Counted from the first letter of the stretch, positions 17,807-26,244 are shown. The stretch is DNA of 64,000 nucleotides from an uncultured Granulosicoccus sp. (GCA_947492525.1 CANLNQ010000003.1:62001-126000); one strand, 5' to 3'. Notes: generated from the sequence alone by a model not told the origin. A program made the numbers and translations.

Positions 17807-19141
17807 TCAGGCTGCGATGAACTCGTTCCATTTGCGGATCATGTGCTGGTTCTCGTCCATGACGGCGTTCCAGCAGGCAACGCTTCCCATACGTTGTTCA
17901 AAGGAGCCTCCGTCGCGCACGGCACCCGCCTGCTCCATGACCACGCCTTGCGGGTTGACGATTTCGCCTTCACTGGGTTTGCCCTCGAACCAGAATCCCC
18001 ATTCGTCAGCGGTCATGAAGTTCTTCGATGTCTCAGGTACAGCCGAGTAATATCCCTGACGCATCAGATAGCCACCGACCCAGCCGGAGAGGTACCAGTT
18101 GATGTATTCATAGGCGGCGTCCAGCTCAAGACCACTCAGATTCTTCGACAGACCGATTCCGCCACCCCAGGAACGATAGCCTTCCTGCAAGGGTTGGTAG
18201 ACACAGGGGATGCCCTTGGCCTTGACGGCAGTAATGGCCGGAGACCACATGGACTGGATGACCACTTCACCGGAAGCCATCAGGTTCACGCTCTCGTCGA
18301 AGCTTTTCCAGAAAGCACGGAACTGTCCGTTTTTCTTGGCTTCCGTGAGGATTGCCATGGTCTTGTCGATCTCTTCGCGAGTCATGTTACCCTTGTCGCC
18401 ATAGCTGATCTCGCCCATGGCCTCGCACACCATGGCGGCATCCATGATACCGATCGAGGCAATGTCGAGTATCGACGCCTTGCCCTTGAACTGTGGATCG
18501 AGCAATTGCGCCCAGGACGTCACTTCGCCATCGATGAGGTCAGGTCGTATGCCGAGGGTGTCAGCATTGTAGATTGTAGGGATCAGGGTCATCCATCCAG
18601 ATTCTTCATCGACGAAATTCTTGCCGTCGGGACCATCCACAAAGCCGACCGTGTGCGGGGCAGTGCCCTGGGCAATGGTGCTTTCGGGAGTCAGCTTGCC
18701 GTCCTTGAAAATGCCAACGATCTTGTCGTAGTTGTCGATCTTGCTGGTGTCCATGGCTTGCAGATTGCCAGCAGGCCAGACCTTCTTGCAGATCCAGTAC
18801 TCGATATCCGCAATATCGAAGGAGTTGGGCTGTGTCGCTGCCCGTTGCGCGACCGAATCCGAATCCAGCGCAGTCATCTCCAGCGTGAACCCGAGATCTT
18901 CCTTTACCTTGTCAGCAACGTCATTGAGGTTGGAGACGCCAGTGCCGAACTGGCGCAATGTGACGTTCTTGATGTTCTGTGCCCAGATGGTGGGAACACC
19001 GAATACCGTGGATGCTGCAACCACAGCGCTTGCCGACGCGCCCTTGAGCAGGCGTCGTCGCTGACGTTCGTGAGCGGTCATGCCCTCGTTCAGAAGTGCG
19101 CTCGGAATCGTGCCGTTTACATCGACTTGCTTGTCTTTCAT
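17807..19141 (-). CDS. Tat-exported polyamine-type solute-binding protein
   Basis: This 444-residue binding protein of the PotD/PotF-like family has a twin-arginine signal, RRRLLKG at about residues 28-34. A hydrophobic stretch and FGVPTIWAQN follow, so it is probably exported folded by Tat. Mature segments such as FDIADIEYWICKKVW and PAITAVKAKGIPCVYQPLQEG fit the extracellular solute-binding family. The ATG at 19141 has AGGA upstream. The same frame stays open upstream through the 9-bp repeat array to 19432, but that extension lacks a ribosome-binding site and would bury the signal. Confidence 0.88.
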   Translation of the reverse strand: MKDKQVDVNGTIPSALLNEGMTAHERQRRRLLKGASASAVVAASTVFGVPTIWAQNIKNVTLRQFGTGVSNLNDVADKVKEDLGFTLEMTALDSDSVAQRAATQPNSFDIADIEYWICKKVWPAGNLQAMDTSKIDNYDKIVGIFKDGKLTPESTIAQGTAPHTVGFVDGPDGKNFVDEESGWMTLIPTIYNADTLGIRPDLIDGEVTSWAQLLDPQFKGKASILDIASIGIMDAAMVCEAMGEISYGDKGNMTREEIDKTMAILTEAKKNGQFRAFWKSFDESVNLMASGEVVIQSMWSPAITAVKAKGIPCVYQPLQEGYRSWGGGIGLSKNLSGLELDAAYEYINWYLSGWVGGYLMRQGYYSAVPETSKNFMTADEWGFWFEGKPSEGEIVNPQGVVMEQAGAVRDGGSFEQRMGSVACWNAVMDENQHMIRKWNEFIAA

Positions 19142-19222
19142 GGTGTTTCCTGTTGAGTTGATGGAAAGGGGGTGAAGGTTGATAGTGAAGGGTCTTGAAT
19201 GGGTCTCGTGTGAGTCCTGTTT

Positions 19223-19384
19223 GAGTCTTGTGAGTCTCGTGAGTCTCGTGAGTCTCGTGAGTCTCGTGAGTCTCGTGAGTCTTGTGAGTCTTGTGAGTCT
19301 TGTGAGTCTCGTGAGTCTCGTGAGTCTCGTGAGTCTCGTGAGTCTCGTGAGTCTCGTGAGTCTCGTGAGTCTCGTGAGTCTCGT
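19223..19384. repeat. 9-bp tandem repeat array, 18 copies
   Basis: Eighteen uninterrupted units of GAGTCTCGT, with some GAGTCTTGT variants, fill most of the gap between the ATPase stop (19429) and the binding-protein start (19141). Degenerate copies continue at about 19203-19222. Because the unit is a multiple of three, no reading frame is closed by it; the minus strand would read repeated Thr-Arg-Leu. Confidence 0.95.
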
Positions 19385-19428
19385 GTTAGGCTTCTCGATG
19401 GTCCGTTTCCAGGCGCTTTTTCCAGATT

Positions 19429-20469
19429 TCACACGGCTGCTGATGTATCGCTGAGCTCGTACAGATCCTCACGCATCCAATGCACATACAGATTGTCACC
19501 TGTACGAATCCGGTCGCGGTTGTAGTCGCCGTCGGACATGGAGGCAACCAGCTCGACGCCACTGCAGTCGAGTGAGATGTCCACGCTACGGCCCAGGAAC
19601 TCGACGTTGGACACTTGCGCAGTGACACCCCCGCTGTCGGTGGATAGCCGGGTTCGGTCAGTGCGCAGGGCATAGGCGCGTCCATCGACTTCCACGATGT
19701 TGTGTCCACCCATGAATTTCGCTACAAAACTGGTTTGCGGTGCGTTGAATATCTCTTCCGGTGTGCCTGCCTGCTCGATGACCGAGTTGTTCATCAGAAC
19801 CACGCGATCCGACAGCGCCATTGCCTCATCCTGGCTATGAGTCACATGAATGAACGTCATGCCGAGTTCGCGTTGCAGGCGCGAGAGTTCGGCGCGCATG
19901 CGGATGCGGAGAAACGGGTCCAGCGCCGAGAGTGGTTCATCGAGCAGCAGCACCGAGGGCTCGGTGATCAATGCTCTTGCCAGGGCAACACGCTGTTGCT
20001 GTCCTCCGGACAGCTGATCGGGCATGCGCTCCACGAATCCGTCCATATGCACCAGTTCCAGCAGTTCCAGTGCCTTGCGATTGCGTACGGCAACATCAAC
20101 CCCGCGCATTTTCAGGCTGAAGGCGACGTTCTCCAGGACGCTCAGATGGGGGAACAGGGCATAGCTCTGGAACATCATGGCGGTACCACGTTGTGCAGGG
20201 CGCAGGTGACTGATGCTGCGTCCATCGAGTTGGATGTCACCCGAGCTAAGGGACTCGTGACCGGCGATCATGCGCAAGGTCGTTGACTTGCCACAACCGG
20301 ATGGACCCAGCAGACAGACATATTGCCCTGCCGGGAAGTGTTGAGTGAAGCTGTTGACGGCGATCGCGTCACCGAATTGTTTGGTGACTTGCCGCAGATC
20401 GAGCTCACCGTGTAGCTGCTTTTCGTCCGAAGGGGTTCCCATAGGGTGCGTGTTTCTGATTGTCTGCAC
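19429..20469 (-). CDS. polyamine-type ABC importer ATPase (PotA/PotG family)
   Basis: This 346-residue ATPase has Walker [10 protein letters not shown], signature LSGGQQQRVALARAL, and Walker B LLLDEPLSALD. A TOBE domain follows FNAPQTSFVAKFMGGHN. It is the first gene of the minus-strand operon, followed by the binding protein and two permeases. The start is uncertain between GTG at 20469 and ATG at 20442; neither has a clear ribosome-binding site. The family usually begins just before the LRQVTKQFG strand, so both fit. Confidence 0.9.
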   Translation of the reverse strand: MQTIRNTHPMGTPSDEKQLHGELDLRQVTKQFGDAIAVNSFTQHFPAGQYVCLLGPSGCGKSTTLRMIAGHESLSSGDIQLDGRSISHLRPAQRGTAMMFQSYALFPHLSVLENVAFSLKMRGVDVAVRNRKALELLELVHMDGFVERMPDQLSGGQQQRVALARALITEPSVLLLDEPLSALDPFLRIRMRAELSRLQRELGMTFIHVTHSQDEAMALSDRVVLMNNSVIEQAGTPEEIFNAPQTSFVAKFMGGHNIVEVDGRAYALRTDRTRLSTDSGGVTAQVSNVEFLGRSVDISLDCSGVELVASMSDGDYNRDRIRTGDNLYVHWMREDLYELSDTSAAV

Positions 20470-20658
20470 TCATGTGGTGCGTAAAAAGGGTGTTTTCATC
20501 GAAATAACCGGCTTTCAGGCCTGGCTCGTAACCTGAGTGTCAATTTTCATACCGTGTTTCGTCGCTTCGTCAATTCCATGACCTTTTCTGACGATTCGAC
20601 TGTGTGGTGCTAGTCTCTGCGTTGATCCTGCGAACGATGAATCGGTTTGAAGAACGAC

Positions 20659-21519
20659 ATGAGTACTCCCACGATCCGTCCCGCCGTACTCGCCGAGGTC
20701 GAGCTCATGCTTGATTGGGCGGCGACTGAAGGATGGAACCCGGGTCTGGACGACGCGAGTCTGTTCCACCGGGCAGACCCGCAAGGCTTCTTCATGGCCC
20801 TGGACGAACAGCGGCCTGCGGCCGCCATTTCAGTTGTCAGGCATGACTCGCAACACGGATTTCTTGGACTCTATATCTGTCATCCGGATTACCGGGGCCA
20901 GGGTTATGGTTGGGCGGTATGGGAGGCCGGGATGCGGCATCTCGATGGCATGGTCGTTGGACTGGATGGCGTCGTGGAGCAGCAGGAAAATTACCGCAAG
21001 TCCGGTTTTGACCTGGCTTATCGCAATATCCGCTACGCCGGTTCGACGACAGCATTGTCCGGTATGGCCGTGAGCGACGCCGGAAGCATTGTCAGAGCAT
21101 ACGACGCCGCAGACTGGTCAGCCTTGTTGGCCATGGATGCGCGAATTCACGGCTACCGCCGAGAGCAACTGCTTGCCAGCTGGGTCATGCCGAGCGTTTC
21201 ACGAGTCTCCCTTGTGTGCATGGAAGGAGGGCGATTGCGTGCGTTCGGGACCATCCGTGAATGCAGGGAAGGCTTCAAGATCGGACCTCTGTTGGCAGTT
21301 TCCAGCGACCACGCGCTCACCATGCTGAGTCGACTGGTGGCGAAGCTGGATGCGCGGACCATCATGCTGGACGTGCCGGAGCCGAATCAGGCCGGAAAGG
21401 AGCTGGCTGAATCGCTCGGTCTGACAGCGGTGTTCGAAACAGCGCGGATGTTCAAGGGAGGCATGCCGGATTATTCACTTGACGAGTTGTTCGGTGTCGC
21501 ATCCTTCGAACTCGGCTGA
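20659..21519 (+). CDS. GNAT-family N-acetyltransferase with second C-terminal domain
   Basis: This 286-residue protein has an N-terminal GNAT domain carrying the acetyl-CoA-binding motif HPDYRGQGYGWAVWEAG (about residues 78-94). An additional C-terminal half resembles the Acetyltransf_18 type found in YitH-like proteins. It presumably transfers an acetyl group to an amine; the substrate is unknown. ATG at 20659 is chosen over TTG at 20647. It is divergent from the polyamine-type importer, so polyamine acetylation is possible but untested. Confidence 0.78.
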   Translation: MSTPTIRPAVLAEVELMLDWAATEGWNPGLDDASLFHRADPQGFFMALDEQRPAAAISVVRHDSQHGFLGLYICHPDYRGQGYGWAVWEAGMRHLDGMVVGLDGVVEQQENYRKSGFDLAYRNIRYAGSTTALSGMAVSDAGSIVRAYDAADWSALLAMDARIHGYRREQLLASWVMPSVSRVSLVCMEGGRLRAFGTIRECREGFKIGPLLAVSSDHALTMLSRLVAKLDARTIMLDVPEPNQAGKELAESLGLTAVFETARMFKGGMPDYSLDELFGVASFELG

Positions 21520-21544
21520 ATGCATATCATGCAAGAAGATACAG

Positions 21545-21840
21545 CCTGCTCATGGAATGCAATTGCGTCAACATACGGTCCACTCATGGAGCGCAATTAC
21601 GTGAAGATCCGGTCAACTTATGGAGCGCTATGCATGAAAATCCGATCAACTCATGGAGCGCAATTGCATGAAGATCCAGTCAACTCATGGAGCGCAATTG
21701 CATGAAGATCCGGTCAACTCATGGAGCGCAATTGCATGAAGATCCGGTCAACCCATGGAGCGCAATTGCGTGAAGATCCGGTCAACTCATGGAGCGCTAT
21801 GCATGAAAATCCGGTCAACTCATGGAGCGCAATTGCATGA
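21545..21840. repeat. tandem array of ~34-bp repeats (about eight copies)
   Basis: Units of 33-34 bp begin with TCATGGAGCGCAATTGCATG and end in AAGATCCGGTCAAC. Copies have small changes (ACGTG or TATGCATG in place of TTGCATG). Each unit carries two in-frame ATG codons. The last unit runs directly into the 5' end of the small membrane-protein gene. The first copy near 21550 is decayed. Confidence 0.92.
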
Positions 21841-21854
21841 AGAACGGTAGCAAC

Positions 21855-22019
21855 ATGAGAAACGCGCTGTTCATCTCGCTGGCGCTGACGGGCCTGGTAG
21901 TTATCTATTTCCTGATCAGTGGCCAGAGCATGCAAGGTAATGAAGTGCTGAGCTATGCGGTGGGACTGTTCGGCGGTGTGCTGGCCTATCTTTGGTTCAA
22001 GGGTAGACGCTCGAAATAG
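21855..22019 (+). CDS. small two-helix membrane protein
   Basis: This 54-residue protein (MRNALFISLALTG to FKGRRSK) has two hydrophobic stretches separated by SGQSMQGNE and a basic C-terminus, so it is probably an inner-membrane hairpin with positive-inside topology. The frame could start earlier at 21837 or 21822, inside the last 34-bp repeat. I do not recognise the family. Downstream are two further tandem-repeat arrays. Confidence 0.55.
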   Translation: MRNALFISLALTGLVVIYFLISGQSMQGNEVLSYAVGLFGGVLAYLWFKGRRSK

Positions 22020-22040
22020 GAAACAGGGAAGTACTATTCT

Positions 22041-22108
22041 GCCTAGCTGCCTAGCTGCCTAGCTGCCTAGCTGCCTAGCTGCCTAGCTACTTGCCTACTT
22101 GCCTACTT
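22041..22108. repeat. 8-bp tandem repeats (GCCTAGCT)
   Basis: Six perfect copies of GCCTAGCT lie at 22041-22088, followed by variant copies of the form ACTTGCCT to about 22108. They are non-coding and lie just downstream of the small membrane-protein gene. Confidence 0.92.
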
Positions 22109-22127
22109 CATTCCGTGTCAGTCAGGC

Positions 22128-22193
22128 TACTGCCTGAGTACTGCCTGAGTACTGCCTGAGTACTGCCTGAGTACTGCCTGAGTACTGCCTGAC
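22128..22193. repeat. 11-bp tandem repeats (TACTGCCTGAG)
   Basis: Six copies of TACTGCCTGAG; the last ends in AC instead of AG. The core TGCCT is shared with the neighbouring 8-bp array, so the two may have a common origin. Confidence 0.92.
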
Positions 22194-22375
22194 TAAGAGA
22201 GTGCTTATCTCCCTGCCTGGCTTACGGCTGTCGGCCTATAGGAAAAATTTACAAGTGATTGGGCAGGCTTCTTCCGGCGGGTCATTATTTTTGCGCGTCT
22301 GACGCAGGCGCACTCAACCCCATCAGCCTGATTACAAGCTTCGCCAACGGGCCACAGAAGGAGAATGACCACCAC

Positions 22376-22810
22376 ATGAACATACTGGATCGCATCAAGG
22401 CAGACCACGATACTCAGCGTGATCTGATGAAGAAAATTTCCGAAACGGAAGGCAAGTCGGAAGAAAGACGTGAACTCTACGAGCAGTTCAAAACCGAATT
22501 CGAAGCACACGCAGCTGCCGAAGAGCACGCCTTCTATGCACCACTCATGAAGCACTCGGAAAGTACCGACCAGAGTCGGCACAGCGTGGCCGAGCATCAC
22601 GAAGCCATGGAACTGATCGAGAAGCTGGATTCAACGGATATGAGTTCACCCGAGTGGCTCAAGACATTCAAGCAGCTGGCACACGACAATGATCACCATA
22701 TGGAAGAAGAGGAGAATGATGTCTTCGAGCTGGCCGAGAAGACTCTGGGTGAAGCGAGGCTTGATGAGTTGTTGGGTGAGTTCGATAGCAGAAAATCTCA
22801 AGAAGCCTGA
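22376..22810 (+). CDS. hemerythrin HHE cation-binding domain protein
   Basis: This 144-residue, mostly helical protein has the hemerythrin-like iron ligands: the N-terminal IKADHD histidine, FEAHAAAEEH, AEHHEAM, and the C-terminal HDNDHHMEEEE. Such proteins bind a di-iron centre and are linked to oxygen, NO or iron-stress responses. AAGGAG lies 12 bp upstream of the ATG. The final base of its TGA is also the first base of the inverted end of the adjoining IS element, so the C-terminus may have been set by that insertion. Confidence 0.88.
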   Translation: MNILDRIKADHDTQRDLMKKISETEGKSEERRELYEQFKTEFEAHAAAEEHAFYAPLMKHSESTDQSRHSVAEHHEAMELIEKLDSTDMSSPEWLKTFKQLAHDNDHHMEEEENDVFELAEKTLGEARLDELLGEFDSRKSQEA

Positions 22811-23855
22811 ACTGGCCTCGTTCACTGTGTTTCACCATTCCGTCATATCCGCCTGAGTTGTATTATTGCCTGAGCTGTCACATGGTCGGAATCACGCAGC
22901 TGGACATTTCTTGTCCAGCTTCTGCCGAATCATGCGGTTATGGGTGGCTACATAGATCCACAGATGGTGCACCAATGCCTCGGGTTTCTTCGTGGTGCAC
23001 CAGGTGCGACGCACCAGGCGGTTGATGTTGGCCCGAAGCATGGCCAGGGTGTGATTGATCGAGAACAGAGGATCGAAGCCGACCTTCTTCAACTCACCCT
23101 GTCCGGTCACGCATCCACGCTTGCTCGGGTGCACGGTATGTGAGCTTTCCGGGAAATGGCGTTTGATCAATGTGGTGTACTGATCATGCCCATCGGTGCT
23201 GAAACAGGCCTCTGCATGGATCCGATGCTGCACCTCGGCAAACAACTCCTCGCGCATCTTTCGGCTCTCATCGGGGCGTTTTCCGTACTTCTTGCGGGAG
23301 ATCGCCGCCAGATTGCCACTGGCCGGAATACGCGCCACCCCGAATCCCTGGATCAGCCGGCGCTGGCTATCGACCACCACACAGACACTCAAGGGCTTGC
23401 ATTTGGTGTGTTCCAGAGTGATCAGATCATCCAGTTGTACCTGTCTGACCGGAGCCTCTCTATCCAGCAATCGCTCCTCCTGCAACCTTGCCTGTTCGCC
23501 AAGGTACGCCAGCCGTCGACTGACCGTACTGCGTGACACGTTTAACAACAGAGCCGCCCGGCGCATCGACACACAGGCACTGAGCAAGGCCATCAGCGGT
23601 TGATTGATGCGGCGCTTCTTCTGCCTGAAGGCCGCTGTGGCGGTGGCGCGGGAGAAGGTGCTGCAGCAGACCTTGCAGCGAAACCGGTCGATGGCTCGGG
23701 CATCACAGCGTCGATAATAGGTGCCATGGCGAGCCACCTCGTTGCCGTTTGCGCGGCAGCGCGGACATTCTGGGTTCATATCCTTATAAACCATTGATTG
23801 AAAGTAGCGTTTACAGCATACCCTGTTTTTCCGAACACAGTGAAGTGGGCCAGTT
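22810..23855. mobile_element. insertion sequence (~1.05 kb) with 22-bp imperfect inverted ends
   Basis: The left end (22810-22831) reads AACTGGCC, three variable bases, then TTCACTGTGTT. The right end (23834-23855) is its reverse complement with 19 of 22 positions identical. The single transposase gene lies between them on the minus strand. No obvious target duplication flanks the ends (left AAGCCTG, right TATGTAA). The family could not be assigned with certainty; the transposase resembles IS1/IS1595-type zinc-ribbon DDE enzymes. Confidence 0.82.
22892..23794 (-). CDS. zinc-ribbon DDE-type transposase of the IS element
   Basis: This 300-residue protein begins with a four-cysteine zinc ribbon (CPRC at residues ~10-13 and CKVC around 40) like InsA of IS1. 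A helix-turn-helix follows (ACVSMRRAALLLNVSRSTVSRRL). The catalytic-like part contains LDDLITLEHTK, FSTDGHDQY and NINRLVRRTW. It appears full length and intact. The start is ATG at 23794 or 23779; neither has a good ribosome-binding site. Confidence 0.75.
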   Translation of the reverse strand: MVYKDMNPECPRCRANGNEVARHGTYYRRCDARAIDRFRCKVCCSTFSRATATAAFRQKKRRINQPLMALLSACVSMRRAALLLNVSRSTVSRRLAYLGEQARLQEERLLDREAPVRQVQLDDLITLEHTKCKPLSVCVVVDSQRRLIQGFGVARIPASGNLAAISRKKYGKRPDESRKMREELFAEVQHRIHAEACFSTDGHDQYTTLIKRHFPESSHTVHPSKRGCVTGQGELKKVGFDPLFSINHTLAMLRANINRLVRRTWCTTKKPEALVHHLWIYVATHNRMIRQKLDKKCPAA

Positions 23856-23990
23856 TATGTAACATGCCGAAACACTCCCCCCCCCAAAGCCCCCCCTCCC
23901 ATCTGTCGATACCAGCTCCACGGGAACCCCCTTCTTACGGCTCGACCACCGCCGTCGTCGTGAATTAATTGGACATCTGGAGCAATATCG

Positions 23991-26210
23991 ATGCTGGAGA
24001 AATTCCGCAATATGGGCCGTACGGACAGGATTCTGCGGTTCATTCTGGGATGGGCACTGATATTTCTGGGATTGGTCTACACCGGAGTCGTTGACGATGT
24101 CCTGCTGAATGGCTTGATAGTCGCTTTTGGTTTGATGAACGTCATCAGTGCCATCGTCAGTGTGTGCCCTGCGTACATCATGGCGAAGATATCAACCATT
24201 CGACAGGTCAATACCGATAGTGGCAGGCGGCTAAAGGCGCCTGACGTCGACCTTGATCCAGCTCAACTGGAGAGCAACAAGGAACTGCGTCGCAAACTGC
24301 AGTTCTCGATCGTCTTGCCCATGATCGCTCTGCTGGTGGTATTTGCCTTCATCGCCCATGACCTGGACCACCGTGCGGAAATGATGTCGCTGACGCGCCA
24401 TGTTGACGTCTCGGCTGAACTGGCTGCCAGAGAGACTCTGCAGCGCAAGACACCTGGCGATGCACTGGAGAAGGAGACTCGACCCTCTCCAGCAGAGCTG
24501 ACGATCAGCGAGCTGCTGACCGGGGCGCGGTTGTTTGTGCATCACGATTCTCAGGGCAATATCCTGTCGTCTCGATTCAACACCAGCGATGCCGACGAAG
24601 CGTTGTCCCGTTCCTGGTCGAGACAATTGCAGACACTGTTGCCAGCGGACACGCTCAGTGCCCGGGGCATGATGATGTTTGGTGACGAAATGCTGATCTG
24701 GTCTTCTTCGCGGGTGGAGGGCACCGATCACTGGTATACCGGTATCATCGACAGTCCGACGGCGCATTCGATCACCAGCTATCTCATCTCCCCCGGGTTT
24801 CTTGTTCTGATCTGCGCTGTTTCCTGGCTGGCGATATGGAGTTCGACCTACATAGTTGGCATCTTTGTCGACAGAATGGAGAAGAACTCCCGGCAGTTGC
24901 AGTACCGCTCCTTGCATGATGCGCTGACCGGTTTGCCCAATCGGCAGAATGTCAATGCAATCATCCAGAGACGGTTGAACGATCTGAAGGATGAGAGCGA
25001 ATGCGTCGTATTGGTGATGATCGACATCATCGACTTCAGGGTCATCAACGAGACTCTGGGGTATGCGCTGGGTGATCAGCTGTTGTCGCAGATAGCTGAT
25101 TGCCTGCGCAAGGTCGAGCCGGAGACAACGGATGTGGTGAGGATGGGAGGGGATATCTTCTGTCTGGTGGGTGTCGTGGATCAGAACCGTGTCAATGCGA
25201 GTCGTCTGGCCAATCAGGCCCATGACACGCTGGAATGCGCTCACGAATTGAATGGCATCCCTGTTGGCTTGCAGATCAGAACCGGTCTGTCCCTGGGGCC
25301 GGCGGACGCCTCCAGGCCGGAAGACCTGGTTCGCTTCGCAGACATTGCGCTGGCACAGGCCAAGTCGAAGCGCGTCAAGGATTGCTTCTACCAGCAGGAC
25401 CAGGATTCGCACTCGATCCGAAAGCTGGCGTTGTTGGCTCGCCTCAGGACGGCTATCGAGCAGAACGAACTGACGCTGGTGTATCAGCCGAAGGTCGATA
25501 TCGCCTCCAACACATTGGCGGGTGTCGAGGTGCTGGTCAGGTGGTACGACGATGAGTATGGACAGGTGTCGCCAGCAGAGTTTGTGTCCTGGGCCGAGAA
25601 ATCAGGTCTGATCGACAAGCTGACACAATGGGTGTTGATCAATGCAGAGAAGCAGTGCCGGGAGTGGCGTGACAGGGGAATCGTGATTCCGTTTGCCATC
25701 AACCTGTCGCCAACGAACCTGTTTGACAAGAAGCTCATTCCCCTGGTGACACAGTTGGTGAATGAGGGAAGTTTTGGTGACGGAATGCTTGAGCTGGAAA
25801 TAACCGAAAATGCCGTGATGGAGGATCCTGAGCGTGCCGTACAGGCAATGCGAGTGCTCGCCGCCCTCGGGGTCAAGTTTGCCATTGATGATTTCGGCAC
25901 CGGGCTGTCTTCCTTCTCCTATCTTCGAACGTTGCCTGTCAGCAATCTGAAGATCGACAGGGCCTTCATTGTCGATACGGACAACAGTGACAAGGATGCA
26001 GTTTTGCTGCGTTCGATGATAAAGCTGGGACATGGACTGGGATGTGTGGTTACCGCAGAAGGCGTAGAGGACGAAGAGGCATTGGAAAGGTTGAGGCACT
26101 ACCACTGTGACCATGTACAGGGTTACCATATCTGTCGGCCTGTTCCTGCAGACAAACTTGTGCTCTGGCTGCAGAGTTGCAATTGGCCAGCTTGTGAGCG
26201 AGCTGCCTGA
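23991..26210 (+). CDS. membrane GGDEF-EAL protein with YgaP-type (DUF2892) N-terminus
   Basis: This 739-residue protein begins with a DUF2892-like two-helix domain (residues ~1-70, MGRTDRILRFILGWALIFLG, ending in CPAYIMAKIS). A TM helix, a ~130-residue extracytoplasmic region, another TM helix, then GGDEF and EAL domains follow. The GGDEF motif is degenerate (GGDIF). The EAL domain keeps EVLVRW, ITEN, IDDFGTG and KIDRAF, so c-di-GMP hydrolysis is the likely activity. GGAG precedes the ATG by 8 bp. The sensory ligand is unknown. Confidence 0.85.
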   Translation: MLEKFRNMGRTDRILRFILGWALIFLGLVYTGVVDDVLLNGLIVAFGLMNVISAIVSVCPAYIMAKISTIRQVNTDSGRRLKAPDVDLDPAQLESNKELRRKLQFSIVLPMIALLVVFAFIAHDLDHRAEMMSLTRHVDVSAELAARETLQRKTPGDALEKETRPSPAELTISELLTGARLFVHHDSQGNILSSRFNTSDADEALSRSWSRQLQTLLPADTLSARGMMMFGDEMLIWSSSRVEGTDHWYTGIIDSPTAHSITSYLISPGFLVLICAVSWLAIWSSTYIVGIFVDRMEKNSRQLQYRSLHDALTGLPNRQNVNAIIQRRLNDLKDESECVVLVMIDIIDFRVINETLGYALGDQLLSQIADCLRKVEPETTDVVRMGGDIFCLVGVVDQNRVNASRLANQAHDTLECAHELNGIPVGLQIRTGLSLGPADASRPEDLVRFADIALAQAKSKRVKDCFYQQDQDSHSIRKLALLARLRTAIEQNELTLVYQPKVDIASNTLAGVEVLVRWYDDEYGQVSPAEFVSWAEKSGLIDKLTQWVLINAEKQCREWRDRGIVIPFAINLSPTNLFDKKLIPLVTQLVNEGSFGDGMLELEITENAVMEDPERAVQAMRVLAALGVKFAIDDFGTGLSSFSYLRTLPVSNLKIDRAFIVDTDNSDKDAVLLRSMIKLGHGLGCVVTAEGVEDEEALERLRHYHCDHVQGYHICRPVPADKLVLWLQSCNWPACERAA

Positions 26211-26244
26211 TATCCGATAGGACTGCACCTGTCGCTGTATCATC

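Larger units (their letters stand above)
22020..22375. other. 356-bp gene-free stretch holding two repeat arrays
   Basis: Apart from the 8-bp and 11-bp arrays, the stretch contains a T/A-richer part (22230-22290) that may hold the hemerythrin promoter. An AAGGAG at 22358-22363 lies upstream of that gene. No convincing ORF is present on either strand. Confidence 0.6.

Noticed and set aside
17663-19156. 497-codon plus-strand frame
   Set aside because: Antisense shadow of the binding-protein gene; no family signature and the codon pattern follows the minus-strand gene.
17807-19432. 541-residue frame fusing Thr-Arg-Leu repeats to the binding protein
   Set aside because: The Tat signal and ribosome-binding site place the start at 19141; the extension exists only because the 9-bp repeat has no stop codons.
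21520-21705. 61-codon frame through the 34-bp repeats
   Set aside because: Its sequence is entirely repeat-derived with no ribosome-binding site or domain, so coding is unlikely.
21545-22193. CRISPR-like appearance of the repeats
   Set aside because: Units are directly adjacent with no unique spacers, and no cas genes are present.
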